A stretch of DNA of 64,000 nt from Variovorax sp. V213 (GCF_041154455.1 NZ_AP028664.1:2667001-2731000); one strand, 5' to 3'; positions 42,189-54,117 are shown, counted from the stretch's first letter. Notes: generated by a model not told the origin, from the sequence alone. Numbers and translations are program-made.

Positions 42189-44288
42189 TCAAAGGCGCAG
42201 TTCGCTCAGCTTGCGATCGAGCTTGATGAGCCAGATACGCGTCGGCCGCTCCAGGTCGCTGCCGCGCGCGATGCGCGCGCCCGTCACGCCGGTCGGGCAC
42301 TTGGCGATGATCGCGCCGGCCGCATCCACCGTGCAGTCCTCGATGCTGCCGGCCACGGTCTTGCCGTCGGCATCGAGCAGGATCGTGCTGACGCCGAAGT
42401 CGTTGTCGTTCACCAGCGCCAGCGTCTGGTCATCCACCACGGTCAGGCCCTCGGCCTTCTCGGCCAGCCAGCCCAGTGCATTGAGATCGAGCAGCTCGGT
42501 CTTGCGCATCGTCACCACGGTGGAGTAGTCGGCGGCACCCGACGGCGCCTGTGTGATGCTGCTGATCTCCAGGTTGTGATCGAAGGCCGCGATGTCCGTC
42601 GCATCGGACGGCAGCTCGACCAGCATCAGCTTGTTGAACACCTTGGCGTCGCTCTTGCGCGCGCCCTGCTCGATCACGATGAAACGGCCGTTGCCCAGGC
42701 TCACCACGTCGCCGAGCTTGGCATTGCCGGTGCGGTTCTTGTCGTACTGGCTGCCGTCGATCGGGTAGGCGTAGAGCTTGGAGGTCTCGGTGGCCGGATC
42801 GAACGCGAGCCAGCGCGTGAACTTCGCGATGTGGCGCACGTCGGTCTTGCTGCCGCCCGGCGGCGTGGCCTGGATCGACTTGCCCGCACCGTCCTTCGGA
42901 TCGATCGGGCTCTGCAGGAAGCCATGCAGCTTGCCGTTGGCAGCATCGAGCGTCAGCCCCTCCATGCCGCGGTTGGGGCGGCGCTGCGCGAGCACCAGCG
43001 GCAGGTCGGCGGTGCCGCTGCCGGGGGCGTACTTCTTCTCGATCACGCCGGTTGAGATGTTGATGCGTGCGATGAACGGGCCGTACTCGTCGCTGGTCCA
43101 GAGCACGTTGCGCGCCTTGTCGAGCACCAGCGTCTCGGGGTCGAGGCCGTTGGCATCGTAGTTCGCCTTGGCGGCATCGAACACGTAGCGATCGGTCAAC
43201 GGCGTTTCGCCCGTCGAGCCGACGCCGGACTGCGGCGGCAGGCCCGTGATCTTCCTGTTGGCGTCGAGCTTGAGCGGCAGGCTCGATGCGAGCACCGCGC
43301 CGGTCTTGCCGATACGCAAGAGGCCGAAGCTCGGCGCGAACGACGGTGCCGGAAACACCTTGCTGATGCTGGTGGCGCCGCCGCCGCTGGGCACAGGCGC
43401 GGTCGGGCCGTCGCCGTTCGGGCCGCGATCGGTGATTGCATAGAACTCGAGCGTGCCGTCATCGGCCTTACCCTTGAACGCCAGGCCCGAGCCGTAAGCC
43501 GGCAGGAAGCCCGAGGGGAAGTCAGCCCTGGTCTTCTCGTTGTCGCCCTCGTAGGGCACGTTGAAGCTGGCATCGGCCTGCAACTGGTAGCGGGTGACGC
43601 CGATGCCGATGGTGCCGAGGGCGTTGGTCTGCGTCGAGGCTTCGACCGCCGGCGCGGCGAGGCGCGAAGCCAGCGTGTTTTCGAAGTGTTCGCGCGCCAG
43701 CATGCGGCGGCTCGAATCGACCGTGCGGGCGTTGTAGGGAGCAGGCAGCCCCGCGAGCACCGCATTGAGCGCGGTGTTGAAGCTGTCGGCCGCGGCACTG
43801 AAATCGAGCGCACCGGCCGTGAGCGCAGCCTTCAGCGCCGGGGTCAGGCGAATGCCGTTCGACGGGTCGCGGTCCTCGTCGAAGCTCTGCAGCGCGAGCA
43901 GCCGATTGACGACTGCGTCGGCCTTCACATCAGCACCGCCGGCCAGGTTCAACGGCGTGATCGCCGTACCGCAGGCAGCGCTGCCCAGCACGAGCGCGCC
44001 GGCACTGAAGGCAACGGTCTCGCCGTCGTTGCAGGTGAATTCGCCGTTCGCGTTGGTGCTGGCCTTGGCGCTGCTGCCTGCCGTGTAGTCGAGCCCCTCG
44101 ACGGCCGCGTCGAGGAAGGCGCCGGTCCTGGACTGGGCCACCGGCGGCGGGCTCGCGCCACCGCTACCGCCACTGCCCACAACGGGAAACACCCATCCCC
44201 CTCCACCACCGCTGCCGCCGCCGCAGGCAGTGACCAGAGCGCCGGCACCCACCAGCGCCAGCCACCCCATCCTCGATCCTCTTTTCAT
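42189..44288 (-). CDS. Lipoprotein with esterase-like/phytase-like propeller domain
   Basis: A 699-residue predicted lipoprotein. The signal peptide ends at the lipobox VTAC (Cys22), followed by a flexible Gly-rich run. Residues ~55-200 form a helical domain of unknown role. The rest is the phytase-like propeller family (PF13449 type) with FYAITDRGPNGDGP, LWTSDEYGPFIARI, RRPNRGMEGLTLD and AEGLTVVDDQTLALVNDNDFG. Relatives are annotated as esterase-like activity of phytase, though activity is rarely tested. It is surface or periplasmic. Confidence 0.82.
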   Translation of the reverse strand: MKRGSRMGWLALVGAGALVTACGGGSGGGGGWVFPVVGSGGSGGASPPPVAQSRTGAFLDAAVEGLDYTAGSSAKASTNANGEFTCNDGETVAFSAGALVLGSAACGTAITPLNLAGGADVKADAVVNRLLALQSFDEDRDPSNGIRLTPALKAALTAGALDFSAAADSFNTALNAVLAGLPAPYNARTVDSSRRMLAREHFENTLASRLAAPAVEASTQTNALGTIGIGVTRYQLQADASFNVPYEGDNEKTRADFPSGFLPAYGSGLAFKGKADDGTLEFYAITDRGPNGDGPTAPVPSGGGATSISKVFPAPSFAPSFGLLRIGKTGAVLASSLPLKLDANRKITGLPPQSGVGSTGETPLTDRYVFDAAKANYDANGLDPETLVLDKARNVLWTSDEYGPFIARINISTGVIEKKYAPGSGTADLPLVLAQRRPNRGMEGLTLDAANGKLHGFLQSPIDPKDGAGKSIQATPPGGSKTDVRHIAKFTRWLAFDPATETSKLYAYPIDGSQYDKNRTGNAKLGDVVSLGNGRFIVIEQGARKSDAKVFNKLMLVELPSDATDIAAFDHNLEISSITQAPSGAADYSTVVTMRKTELLDLNALGWLAEKAEGLTVVDDQTLALVNDNDFGVSTILLDADGKTVAGSIEDCTVDAAGAIIAKCPTGVTGARIARGSDLERPTRIWLIKLDRKLSELRL

Positions 44289-44366
44289 TGCTTGTCCTTG
44301 TCGTGCGCCTGCACAACAGGTACAGGCCCGGCGATTAGCGCCGCAGCATGTGACAAGCCCGTGAAT

Positions 44367-45281
44367 TCAGCGGCCGGTGCCGTCGCGCTGCCGGTCCTCG
44401 CGCTTGAGCGCCAGATAGGTTTCCAGGTCGATTTCGTGCAGTTGCCGGGGATACTGCTCTGCGGCTGCGAACCAGTGGCGCTGCCGGCGCTCGGCCGCGT
44501 CCGCGGCGTCGGTCGACAGGTAGGCGTCGAGCGTGAGGAAGTAGCGCATCGCGTTGCGCTCCACCAGCCCCCGCAGGCCGCGGATGTATTCGGGCTTGCC
44601 ATCGGCCGACTTGCCCACCTCCGTGAAGCCCACCTTGTCGCGGCCGAAGGTGGCCAGATAGGCCTGCGTGGCCATGCGAACCATCATGTTGTGTTCGTAG
44701 CTGTAGCTGAAGTGCACGAAGCTCTTGCGCTCGTCGATCGCCACGGCCTCGAGCGTGACGCGGTAGTTGTTCGTGCCCAGCGGCCCGCTCGCGGCCGAAA
44801 GCTCCACCGACAAGTATTCGGGCGTCGCGCTCGCCACGCGGTAGGCGAAAGGCAGCTCGAAAGCCTGGTCGACCGGCTTGTCGTAGCGCCGCACGACGTA
44901 GAGCGTCAGCGTCTCGCGCCCTTGCGGCGTGGTGCTCACGCGGCAGCGGCGATTGTTGATGTGCAGGGTGAGCAGCTCGCACCAGTGGGCCGGCCCTGTG
45001 AATGCGGCCCTGACTTCCGGCAGCGGATGCTCGATCACCGCATAGATGTCACCCTCGAGCCCGTCGGGCGTCTCTCTCGAGTCGAGCTGCACGGGCCGAC
45101 CGAAACTGCTGCGGCCGAGTTTGTCGCTCAGGCGCTGATGGGTCGCTCTCAGCGCCTGGGCCGGCCCGGCCGGCGCCGGATATTCCGATGCAGCCGCAAA
45201 TGCCTGGAGCGAGCTTGCAAGCAGGATCGCACCCGCCAGGGTGCGCGTCCACGATGCCGGCCGATGAAGCGAACTGTTCAT
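44367..45281 (-). CDS. Secreted protein of unknown function
   Basis: A 304-residue protein with a signal peptide ending near AFAAAS. The central part (GDIYAVIEHPLPEVRAAFTGPAHWCELLTLHINNRRC, then YRVTLEAVAIDERKSFVHFSYSY) resembles a START/SRPBCC helix-grip fold that could bind a lipid. Cys in HWCELL and NRRCRV may form a disulfide. I do not recognise a named family. The Met at 45281 gives a standard signal peptide. It lies 38 bases after the EamA gene on the same strand. Confidence 0.65.
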   Translation of the reverse strand: MNSSLHRPASWTRTLAGAILLASSLQAFAAASEYPAPAGPAQALRATHQRLSDKLGRSSFGRPVQLDSRETPDGLEGDIYAVIEHPLPEVRAAFTGPAHWCELLTLHINNRRCRVSTTPQGRETLTLYVVRRYDKPVDQAFELPFAYRVASATPEYLSVELSAASGPLGTNNYRVTLEAVAIDERKSFVHFSYSYEHNMMVRMATQAYLATFGRDKVGFTEVGKSADGKPEYIRGLRGLVERNAMRYFLTLDAYLSTDAADAAERRQRHWFAAAEQYPRQLHEIDLETYLALKREDRQRDGTGR

Positions 45282-45319
45282 GGGGTGACACCATACAACG
45301 GACCGCCCTCCGCGTGCCT

Positions 45320-46237
45320 TCAGTCGGTTCCCGCGCCCCCGCTTCGCCGCATGAGCAGCAGCATGGCCAGGGCAAGCAGCACGGCCCCCGACCATTGCTG
45401 CAGCGCCATCGGCTGTGCGAGCAGCAAGGCCGCCAGCAACGCAGCCACCAGCGGCTCGATCAGCGTGCCGACCACCGCCGCCGTGGGCGACAACCGCCGT
45501 GCTCCCCAGGCGAAGGCCAGGTAAGCCACCGAGGTCGTCACCACACCCGTATAGCCCGCGCCCAGCCACTGGGCCGTGCCGCTGGGCCAGGTGATGCCCT
45601 CCGGCCATGCGACCGCGAGCATGCACAGTGCTGCCGCGCTCATCCCCCAGGCGGAGGCCGTGACGGCCGGCACACGCTCAGGCATGCGCGCATTGCCGAG
45701 CACCACCAGCGCATAGCAGAAGGCCGAGCCAAACGACCAGGCGAGCCCTGCGGCGTGGCCTGCGGGCAGCAGGCTCCACCCGCGGGCCGGCATTACGAGC
45801 AGCGCAACGCCCGCGAGCGCCAGCACGAGCCCGACGAGCAGGCGCAGGCCGAGGCGCTCGTAGCCGCGCAGCACCGACACGAGCGCGACGATCACCGGCG
45901 CGCAGCAGATCGAGATCACTGTCGGCAGCGCTGCACCCAGATGCGCGATGCCTGCGAACCAGCAGCTCACGTTCAGCGCCATCGCGGCGCCGGTGCCGGC
46001 CACCTGGAACTGCTCCCGCCGTGACAGGTCGCTCCAGCGCGCACCGGCAGGTTGCTGCGCGCGCCAGTGCAGCCACCACAGCAACGGCACACCGAGCGCG
46101 AAGCGCGCCAGCGACAGGCTCTGCGGCGCCATGCCGCCATCGATGAGGAATTGCGCCACCAGCGCGCCGCCGCCCCACAGCGCACCGGCCAGCAACACGC
46201 CGCCCCAGGCCAGGGCGGCAGTCATTCTTGCGTTCAT
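45320..46237 (-). CDS. EamA/DMT family permease
   Basis: A 305-residue inner-membrane protein with ten predicted helices in two EamA repeats (WGGGALVAQFLID and, in the second repeat, WSFGSAFCYALVVLGNARM). Near the end SPTAAVVGTLIEPLVAALLA is the family's helix-9 signature. Drug/metabolite transporters of this type export amino acids or metabolites; the substrate is unknown. Confidence 0.9.
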   Translation of the reverse strand: MNARMTAALAWGGVLLAGALWGGGALVAQFLIDGGMAPQSLSLARFALGVPLLWWLHWRAQQPAGARWSDLSRREQFQVAGTGAAMALNVSCWFAGIAHLGAALPTVISICCAPVIVALVSVLRGYERLGLRLLVGLVLALAGVALLVMPARGWSLLPAGHAAGLAWSFGSAFCYALVVLGNARMPERVPAVTASAWGMSAAALCMLAVAWPEGITWPSGTAQWLGAGYTGVVTTSVAYLAFAWGARRLSPTAAVVGTLIEPLVAALLAALLLAQPMALQQWSGAVLLALAMLLLMRRSGGAGTD

Positions 46238-46499
46238 TGTTGAAAGTTCTCCATGACGCCCGCCGCGCTCTTTCTGTCGAGGGCGGGCATGACCATCCGG
46301 CCGTCATCCGGCCTTGGCGAGGAAGGCGGACGGCGGCGACCACTTGCGGGTCTGAGCGCGGCACGAGGCGCGCGTCAGCGGCAGGTCGACGGAGGGGGAG
46401 AGTGATGCAGATGCATGAGCGGCCGATGATAGAAGCCGGGTCTCGCGGCGGCAAGAGAGAATCGCGGTCGATGTGCCCTCTTCCAGCCCGCCGCAAATC

Positions 46500-47174
46500 A
46501 TGAAACGCCAAGGTCGACTCGTACGCTGGGAAGCCGAGCGCGGCTTCGGGTTCATCCGCAGTCCGGACGTGTCGGCCGATGTGTTCGTGCACCTGCGCGA
46601 CTTCAGCGACCGGCAGCTGAAGCCGCAGATCGGCATGGAACTGAGCTTCGAAGAGATCCACGTCGGGGGCAAGGGACCACGCGCCGTGGCCGTGCAGGCA
46701 GCGTCGGCCGGTGCCTCGCGGGCGTCACCGAACCGTGCGACGGTCAACGGCAACCGCCGACCTGCACCTCGCGCAACTCCAAGTCGGGCGAGCGCGTCCG
46801 AATCACCTCCTTCGTGGGGCGTGCTTTTCATCCTGGCCTACGGCGTGTTGCTCGGCGCGGCCGTCTGGTCCGGCCGCCTGCCAGCGCTGGCGCTCGGTGT
46901 CGTTGCGGCACTGAGCCTGCTGACCTACGTCACCTATGCGCTCGACAAGAACGCGGCCCAGACGGGCCGCTGGCGCACGAAGGAGAGCACCCTGCACCTG
47001 TTCGCGCTGACAGGTGGCTGGCCAGGAGCCTGGGCCGCGCAAAGGCTGCTGCGCCACAAGTCGAGCAAGCGGAGTTTTCTGACCGTGTATCGCGTCACGG
47101 TCGCCGTTCACTGCGCCGCAGTGCTGGCCTGGGTTTTCTGGCTGGGGGGCGCTTCGCCTGCGTTCTGGCGTTAG
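46500..47174 (+). CDS. Cold-shock domain protein fused to DUF1294 membrane domain
   Basis: A 224-residue two-part protein. Residues 1-65 are a cold-shock nucleic-acid-binding domain (KRQGRLVRWEAERGFGFIRSP, ADVFVHLRDF) with the RNP1-like GFGFI motif. A basic, low-complexity linker follows, then a DUF1294 domain with about four helices, including the diagnostic TYALDKNAAQTGRWRTKESTLHL and GGWPGAWAAQRLLRHKSSKRSF. The combination is known in proteobacteria, but its role at the membrane is not. A GTG at 46473 is a less likely start. Confidence 0.88.
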   Translation: MKRQGRLVRWEAERGFGFIRSPDVSADVFVHLRDFSDRQLKPQIGMELSFEEIHVGGKGPRAVAVQAASAGASRASPNRATVNGNRRPAPRATPSRASASESPPSWGVLFILAYGVLLGAAVWSGRLPALALGVVAALSLLTYVTYALDKNAAQTGRWRTKESTLHLFALTGGWPGAWAAQRLLRHKSSKRSFLTVYRVTVAVHCAAVLAWVFWLGGASPAFWR

Positions 47175-47202
47175 GCTGCGCCCCTGTCCACAAGGAATTT
47201 CC

Positions 47203-47583
47203 ATGCCATTCGTTCGAATCGAACTGTCCGATGCTTCACCGGAAACGCTCGGCCCCGCCATCGGCGACCTGATCTACCTGGCCATGACCGAGACCATCAA
47301 TGTGCCGAAGGACGACAAGTTCCAGGTCATCACGCGGCATGCCGCACAAGACCTGGTCCGCCCGAAGAGCTATCTCGGGATCGAGTATTCACCGGGATTC
47401 GTGCTGATTCAGATCACGCTGAACCAGGGTCGCACGATCGAGATGAAAAAGGCCTTCTACAAGCGCGTGGCCGACGACCTGCACGAGAAGCTGGGCATCC
47501 GGCGCGAGGACGTCTTCATCAACCTCGTCGAGGTGATGAAGGAGAACTGGTCGTTCGGAAACGGTGAGATGCAGTACGCGTAG
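47203..47583 (+). CDS. Tautomerase family protein
   Basis: A 126-residue member of the tautomerase superfamily. The catalytic Pro follows the initiator Met (MPFVRIELSD) and becomes the N-terminal base after Met removal. LIQITLNQGRTIEMKKAFYKRVADDL and FINLVEVMKENWSFGNGEMQ are the second beta-alpha-beta unit. It is longer than 4-oxalocrotonate tautomerase (62), nearer the MSAD/MIF-like size. AAGGAATT upstream supports the start. Confidence 0.88.
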   Translation: MPFVRIELSDASPETLGPAIGDLIYLAMTETINVPKDDKFQVITRHAAQDLVRPKSYLGIEYSPGFVLIQITLNQGRTIEMKKAFYKRVADDLHEKLGIRREDVFINLVEVMKENWSFGNGEMQYA

Positions 47584-47605
47584 CGGTTGCCCGCCGCACG
47601 CCCGC

Positions 47606-49972
<2,367 letters not shown>

Positions 49973-50100
49973 CAGTGGGAGTTTGGCGGCGCGGCTTGGC
50001 GGGCACGGCGCTGCAGTGGGCAACCCGCGATTTTAGGGTTTTCCATCAGTCTTGTCGCGTCCGGGCCTGTTGACGCGCCGGCGGCAAGGCTTTTAAATGA

Positions 50101-50113
50101 TTGCCTTAGTCAA
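50101..50113. promoter_or_regulatory. MarR-type operator candidate
   Basis: TTGCCTTAGTCAA is a 13-base near-palindrome (five of six pairs match) resembling MarR-family sites. It lies nine bases before the MarR–GNAT start codon, so binding would block its own expression. Confidence 0.5.
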
Positions 50114-50121
50114 CCATAAAT

Positions 50122-51084
50122 ATGACAGAAGCTACTATTTACCGCATGGCGCCCGCGCCCGACGCCGCAGTCGTCAAGGCCATCCGCCACTTCAACCGCT
50201 TTTATACGAGCCGCATCGGCGTGCTCGACCCCTATCTCGGCAGCGAGATGTCGCTGACCGATGTCCGCGTGCTGTACGAGCTGGCCCACCGGAAAACACC
50301 CGTCGCGAGCGAGATCGGCCGCGACCTGAAGCTCGACGCCGGCTACATGAGCCGCATCCTGCGCCGCTTCGAGGCCGCGGGCTGGCTCACGCGCGAGCCC
50401 CATGCCCGCGACGCGCGGCAAAGCGTGCTGCGGCTCACCGAAGCCGGCCACGCCGCATTTGCGCCATTGCAACAAAAGTCGCGCGACGAAGCCGCCGCCC
50501 TGCTCTCGCCACTGCCGCCGCACGACCGCCAACAGGTGGTCGATGCCATGGCGCGCATCGAACGGCTGCTCGACCCGGCCACCGCTCCGGCGGCCCGCAC
50601 CCGCACAGTCGTCTTGCGCGACCCCTTGCCCGGCGACATGGGATGGGTGGTGCAGCAGCACGGTGAGCTGTATGCGCGCGAGTACGGCTGGAACAGCGAG
50701 TTCGAAGCACTGGTGGCCGACATCGTGGCCCAGTTCGTCCGCAAGTTTCAGCCCGCGTGGGAGAAATGCTGGGTCGCCGAGCTCGACGGCGAACGGGTGG
50801 GCGCGATCTTCGTGGTGCGCAAGTCGGCCACCACGGCCCAGCTGCGCCTGCTGCTGCTCGCGCCGTCGGCACGCGGCCTGGGGCTGGGCGCGCGCCTGAC
50901 TGACGAGTGCATTGCCTTCGCGCGCGCCAAGGGCTATCGCAAGATGGTGCTCTGGACCAACAGCTGCCTCGAGGCTGCCCGCGCCATCTACGCCAGGCGC
51001 GGCTTCAGGCTCGACAAGGCCGAGCCCTACGAGGGCTTCGGAAAACAGCTCGTGGGCGAGACCTGGTCGCTCAAGCTGCGGTAG
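50122..51084 (+). CDS. MarR–GNAT fusion regulator/acetyltransferase
   Basis: A 320-residue protein with an N-terminal MarR winged helix (about 15-150: SLTDVRVLYELAH, ASEIGRDLKLDAGYMSRILRRFEAAGWLTREP, DARQSVLRLTEAG) and a C-terminal GNAT domain (about 160-320). The acetyl-CoA loop is LAPSARGLGLGARLTDECI, followed by LWTNSCLEAARAIYARRGF. It may sense a ligand and acetylate it, controlling its own gene. The last 14 bases overlap the convergent tctA end. Confidence 0.9.
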   Translation: MTEATIYRMAPAPDAAVVKAIRHFNRFYTSRIGVLDPYLGSEMSLTDVRVLYELAHRKTPVASEIGRDLKLDAGYMSRILRRFEAAGWLTREPHARDARQSVLRLTEAGHAAFAPLQQKSRDEAAALLSPLPPHDRQQVVDAMARIERLLDPATAPAARTRTVVLRDPLPGDMGWVVQQHGELYAREYGWNSEFEALVADIVAQFVRKFQPAWEKCWVAELDGERVGAIFVVRKSATTAQLRLLLLAPSARGLGLGARLTDECIAFARAKGYRKMVLWTNSCLEAARAIYARRGFRLDKAEPYEGFGKQLVGETWSLKLR

Positions 51085-52576
51085 ACACGGCGCGCCGCCC
51101 CCTCTGCCACAGCTTCTTGAGCAGGGGCGCGAACCACACCAGCAGCACCACGGCCGCCAGGCCGGCGGCAATCGGCCGCGACACGAAGCCCGCCAGGTTG
51201 CCGTCCGACTTGATCATCGAAGTGATGAAGTTCTCTTCGAGCATGCCGCCGAGCACCACGCCGAGGATGGCGGGTGCAATCGGGAAATCGTTCTCCTCGA
51301 GCAGGTAGGCCACGATGCCGGCCACCAGCATCACGCCCACGTCGAACAGCGAATTGTTGATGGCGAATGCACCGACCACGCAGAACAGCAGGATCAACGG
51401 CATCAGCACGTTGCGCGGCACCTGCAGGATGCGCTTGGCCACCTTGATGCAGAGAATGCCCAGCGGAATCATGATGATGTTGGCGATGATGAACAGCATG
51501 AACACCGCATAGATGTTCTGCGGGTTCGTGGTGAACAGCGTCGGCCCCGGATTGAGGTTCTTCATGTAGAGCACGCCGATCACGATGGCGGTGATCGAAT
51601 CGCCCGGAATGCCGAACACCAGCGCCGGAATCCACGCGCCGGCCAGCGCGCTGTTGTTGGCCGAGCCGGATTCGACGATGCCTTCGACATGGCCTGTGCC
51701 GAATTTCTCGGGTTCCTTCGAAAATTTCTTGCTCATGGCGTACGACATCCACGCCGCGATGTCGGCGCCCGCGCCGGGCAGCGCGCCTACCGCTGTGCCC
51801 AGCACGCTGCCGCGCAATATCTGCACCGGGTATTTCTTGGCCAGCGCCCATTGCCCCGCAAGCACGCGGCCCACCTTCTCGACCACGATCTCGCCAGGCG
51901 GCAGCGTATCGACCGCGAAACGGATCACCTCCGAGATGGCGAACATGCCGATCATCATCGGGATCATGCCGATGCCGCCGGTCATCTCGGCATTGCCGAA
52001 AGTGAAGCGCGGAAAGCCCGCCGGGTTGCCGAGCCCCACGCAGGCCACGAGCAGGCCGAGCAGCAGCGTGACGAGGCCCTTGAGCGGCCGGTCGGAGGTG
52101 ATGAACACCGCGCAGGTCAGGCCCAGCAGCACCAGCCAGAAGTACTCGAAGGAACTGAAGTTGAGCGCAAAGTCCGCCAGCACCGGTGCCGCCACGATCA
52201 GCACCACCGTGCCGAAAAGCCCGCCCACGGCCGAGAACACCAGCCCCGCGCCCAGCGCGGTCTCGGCCATGCCCTTGCGCGTCATCGCAAAGGCCTCGTC
52301 GGTGTAGGCGGCGGATGCAGGCGTACCCGGAATGCGCAGCAGGCAGCCGGGAATGTCGCCGGAAAAGATGGCCATCGCGGTAGCCGTGACCATGGCCGCG
52401 ATGGCCGGAATGGGCGGCATGAAGAAGGTCACCGGCACCAGCAGCGCCACCGCCATGGTGGCCGACAACCCCGGGACCGCGCCGACGAACAGGCCATAGA
52501 ACGAGGCCAGCACCATCACGAGGATGGTGTAGGGCTCGAAGACCATCGAGAAAGCCTGCAAGAGTGCTGCCGACAT
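51071..52576 (-). CDS. tctA: Tripartite tricarboxylate transporter, large membrane subunit TctA
   Basis: A 501-residue permease with about 11-12 helices. Family motifs are GLFVGAVPGLSATMAVALLVPVTF near residue 28, IPGTPASAAYTDEAFAMTRKG, GTAVGALPGAGADIAAWMSYAMSKK and VFGIPGDSITAIVIG. With TctB and a TctC receptor it imports carboxylates across the inner membrane driven by ion gradients. It starts 16 bases after tctB. Confidence 0.95.
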   Translation of the reverse strand: MSAALLQAFSMVFEPYTILVMVLASFYGLFVGAVPGLSATMAVALLVPVTFFMPPIPAIAAMVTATAMAIFSGDIPGCLLRIPGTPASAAYTDEAFAMTRKGMAETALGAGLVFSAVGGLFGTVVLIVAAPVLADFALNFSSFEYFWLVLLGLTCAVFITSDRPLKGLVTLLLGLLVACVGLGNPAGFPRFTFGNAEMTGGIGMIPMMIGMFAISEVIRFAVDTLPPGEIVVEKVGRVLAGQWALAKKYPVQILRGSVLGTAVGALPGAGADIAAWMSYAMSKKFSKEPEKFGTGHVEGIVESGSANNSALAGAWIPALVFGIPGDSITAIVIGVLYMKNLNPGPTLFTTNPQNIYAVFMLFIIANIIMIPLGILCIKVAKRILQVPRNVLMPLILLFCVVGAFAINNSLFDVGVMLVAGIVAYLLEENDFPIAPAILGVVLGGMLEENFITSMIKSDGNLAGFVSRPIAAGLAAVVLLVWFAPLLKKLWQRGRRAVSTAA

Positions 52577-52592
52577 GAGTGGATGTTTCCGG

Positions 52593-53066
52593 TTACCAGG
52601 CGATGGGTGTCAAAACGCCCCAGGGAAGCGGAACGCGCAACAGCTTGTAGAACGCGGCATGAATGACCAGCGTGGCAATCAACGCGATGAGCACAGCGCG
52701 GCCCGGCGGCACGCGCATGGCAAGCATCAGCGCCAGCAGCGAGATCGCGGCGGTCGGCAGGAACCCGAGCCGTTCGGACGCGAAGATGTAGAACAGCACT
52801 GCACCGACGACCAGCGCGGCGGACAGCACGTGGCGCGGCGAAGCGGCCCAGTCGCCCAGCCGCACCCACGCCACGGTCCGCCTTTCGCGCCAGCCCTTGA
52901 CCAGCAGCATGGCGCCACCCACGCACAGGCCCACTGCAATCAGCCCCGGGAACAGCGCCGGCCCCACCTGCTGGCCGGGCATGCCGGGATAGCCGCGCAC
53001 CACGGCCAGCACGAGGCCGCCGAGCGCCAGCAGAATCAGCCCGAAGACTGCGTCGTTGAACTTCAT
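52593..53066 (-). CDS. tctB: Tripartite tricarboxylate transporter, small membrane subunit TctB
   Basis: A 157-residue protein with four predicted helices and the typical start FGLILLALGGLVLAVVRGYPGMPGQQVGPALFPGLIAVGL. It is poorly conserved in sequence but placed between tctC and tctA. GGAGG upstream supports the ATG. Confidence 0.92.
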   Translation of the reverse strand: MKFNDAVFGLILLALGGLVLAVVRGYPGMPGQQVGPALFPGLIAVGLCVGGAMLLVKGWRERRTVAWVRLGDWAASPRHVLSAALVVGAVLFYIFASERLGFLPTAAISLLALMLAMRVPPGRAVLIALIATLVIHAAFYKLLRVPLPWGVLTPIAW

Positions 53067-53109
53067 CGCGCCGCACCTCCTGCGTCGGCGCGCACGCCCC
53101 GCGCGGCCC

Positions 53110-54117
53110 TCACTTGACGATACCCACGGCCTTCATCGTTGCGCCGAGTTCGGCATCGGACTTCGCCATGTACGCAGCAAATTCGTCAGGGCCCGCGTAG
53201 ATCACGCCGAAGCCGCGCGACGCCATGAAGTCGGTGTACTCCTTGCTTGCCACCACCTTCTTGATCGCGGCTGCGAGCTTGTCGCGCACGTCGGCGGGCA
53301 GGCCCTTGGGCGCGACGATGCCGCGCCAGGCCGCCAGGGACCAGTCGCTGCCGATGGCCGCCTTGAGCGTGGGCACGTTGGGATACAGGGCCGAGGGCTT
53401 GTCGCTCATGAGCGCCAGGCTCTTGATCTTGCCCGCATCGATCAGCGAGCGCGCCTCGGGCAGCGAGACAGGCGCGATGTCGACACCGCCCGCCACCACG
53501 TCCTGCAGACCCGGTGCTGCGCCGTTGCTGGGCACCCAGGGTACTGCCGCGGGGTCGATCTTCTGGTCGCGCAGCAGGCCCGCCAGCGCCAGGTGCCAGA
53601 TGCCGCCCTGCCCCGTGCCGGACGCCTTCAACTTGCCCGGGCTGGCCTTGATGGCCGCCAGCAACTCGGCGGCAGTCTTGTACGGCGCATCGGCGCGAAC
53701 CTGGATGGCCGCCGGATCGAGGTTGGTAAGGCCGATCGGGGTGTAGGACGCGCTGGTCAGCGGTGTCAGGCCCTGCCAATGCATCATGCCGATCTCGACC
53801 GTGGCCATGCCGAGGGTGTAGCCATCCGGCGGCGCGGCGGCAATGGCCGCGTGGCCCACCACGCCGTTGCCGCCGGTGCGGTTCACCACCGTGACCGGCT
53901 GGCCGAGTTCTTTTTCGAGCAGGCTGCCGATGATGCGCGCCGTGGCATCGGTGCCCCCGCCAGCCCCCCAGGGAACGATCAGCGTGACAGGCCGGCTCGG
54001 ATACGCCTGGGCAGCTGCGGGAGCCGCCGCCGCGAACATGGCGAGCCCTGCGGCGACACCTGCGGCATGGGCCACGAAAGAGCGTCGCGAAAAGAAGCGG
54101 GCTGAACGAACACGCAT
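53110..54117 (-). CDS. tctC: TctC/Bug family periplasmic solute receptor
   Basis: A 335-residue secreted receptor that binds a carboxylate for TctAB. The Tat-like signal contains FSRRSFVAHAAGVAAG and ends near AAAQA. The mature start YPSRPVTLIVPWGAGGGTDATARIIG is diagnostic, and GHAAIAAAPPDGYTLGMA follows. The ligand cannot be assigned. GGAGACAAAG upstream supports the ATG at 54117, while a longer frame lacks a signal peptide at its start. First gene of the leftward tctCBA unit. Confidence 0.95.
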   Translation of the reverse strand: MRVRSARFFSRRSFVAHAAGVAAGLAMFAAAAPAAAQAYPSRPVTLIVPWGAGGGTDATARIIGSLLEKELGQPVTVVNRTGGNGVVGHAAIAAAPPDGYTLGMATVEIGMMHWQGLTPLTSASYTPIGLTNLDPAAIQVRADAPYKTAAELLAAIKASPGKLKASGTGQGGIWHLALAGLLRDQKIDPAAVPWVPSNGAAPGLQDVVAGGVDIAPVSLPEARSLIDAGKIKSLALMSDKPSALYPNVPTLKAAIGSDWSLAAWRGIVAPKGLPADVRDKLAAAIKKVVASKEYTDFMASRGFGVIYAGPDEFAAYMAKSDAELGATMKAVGIVK

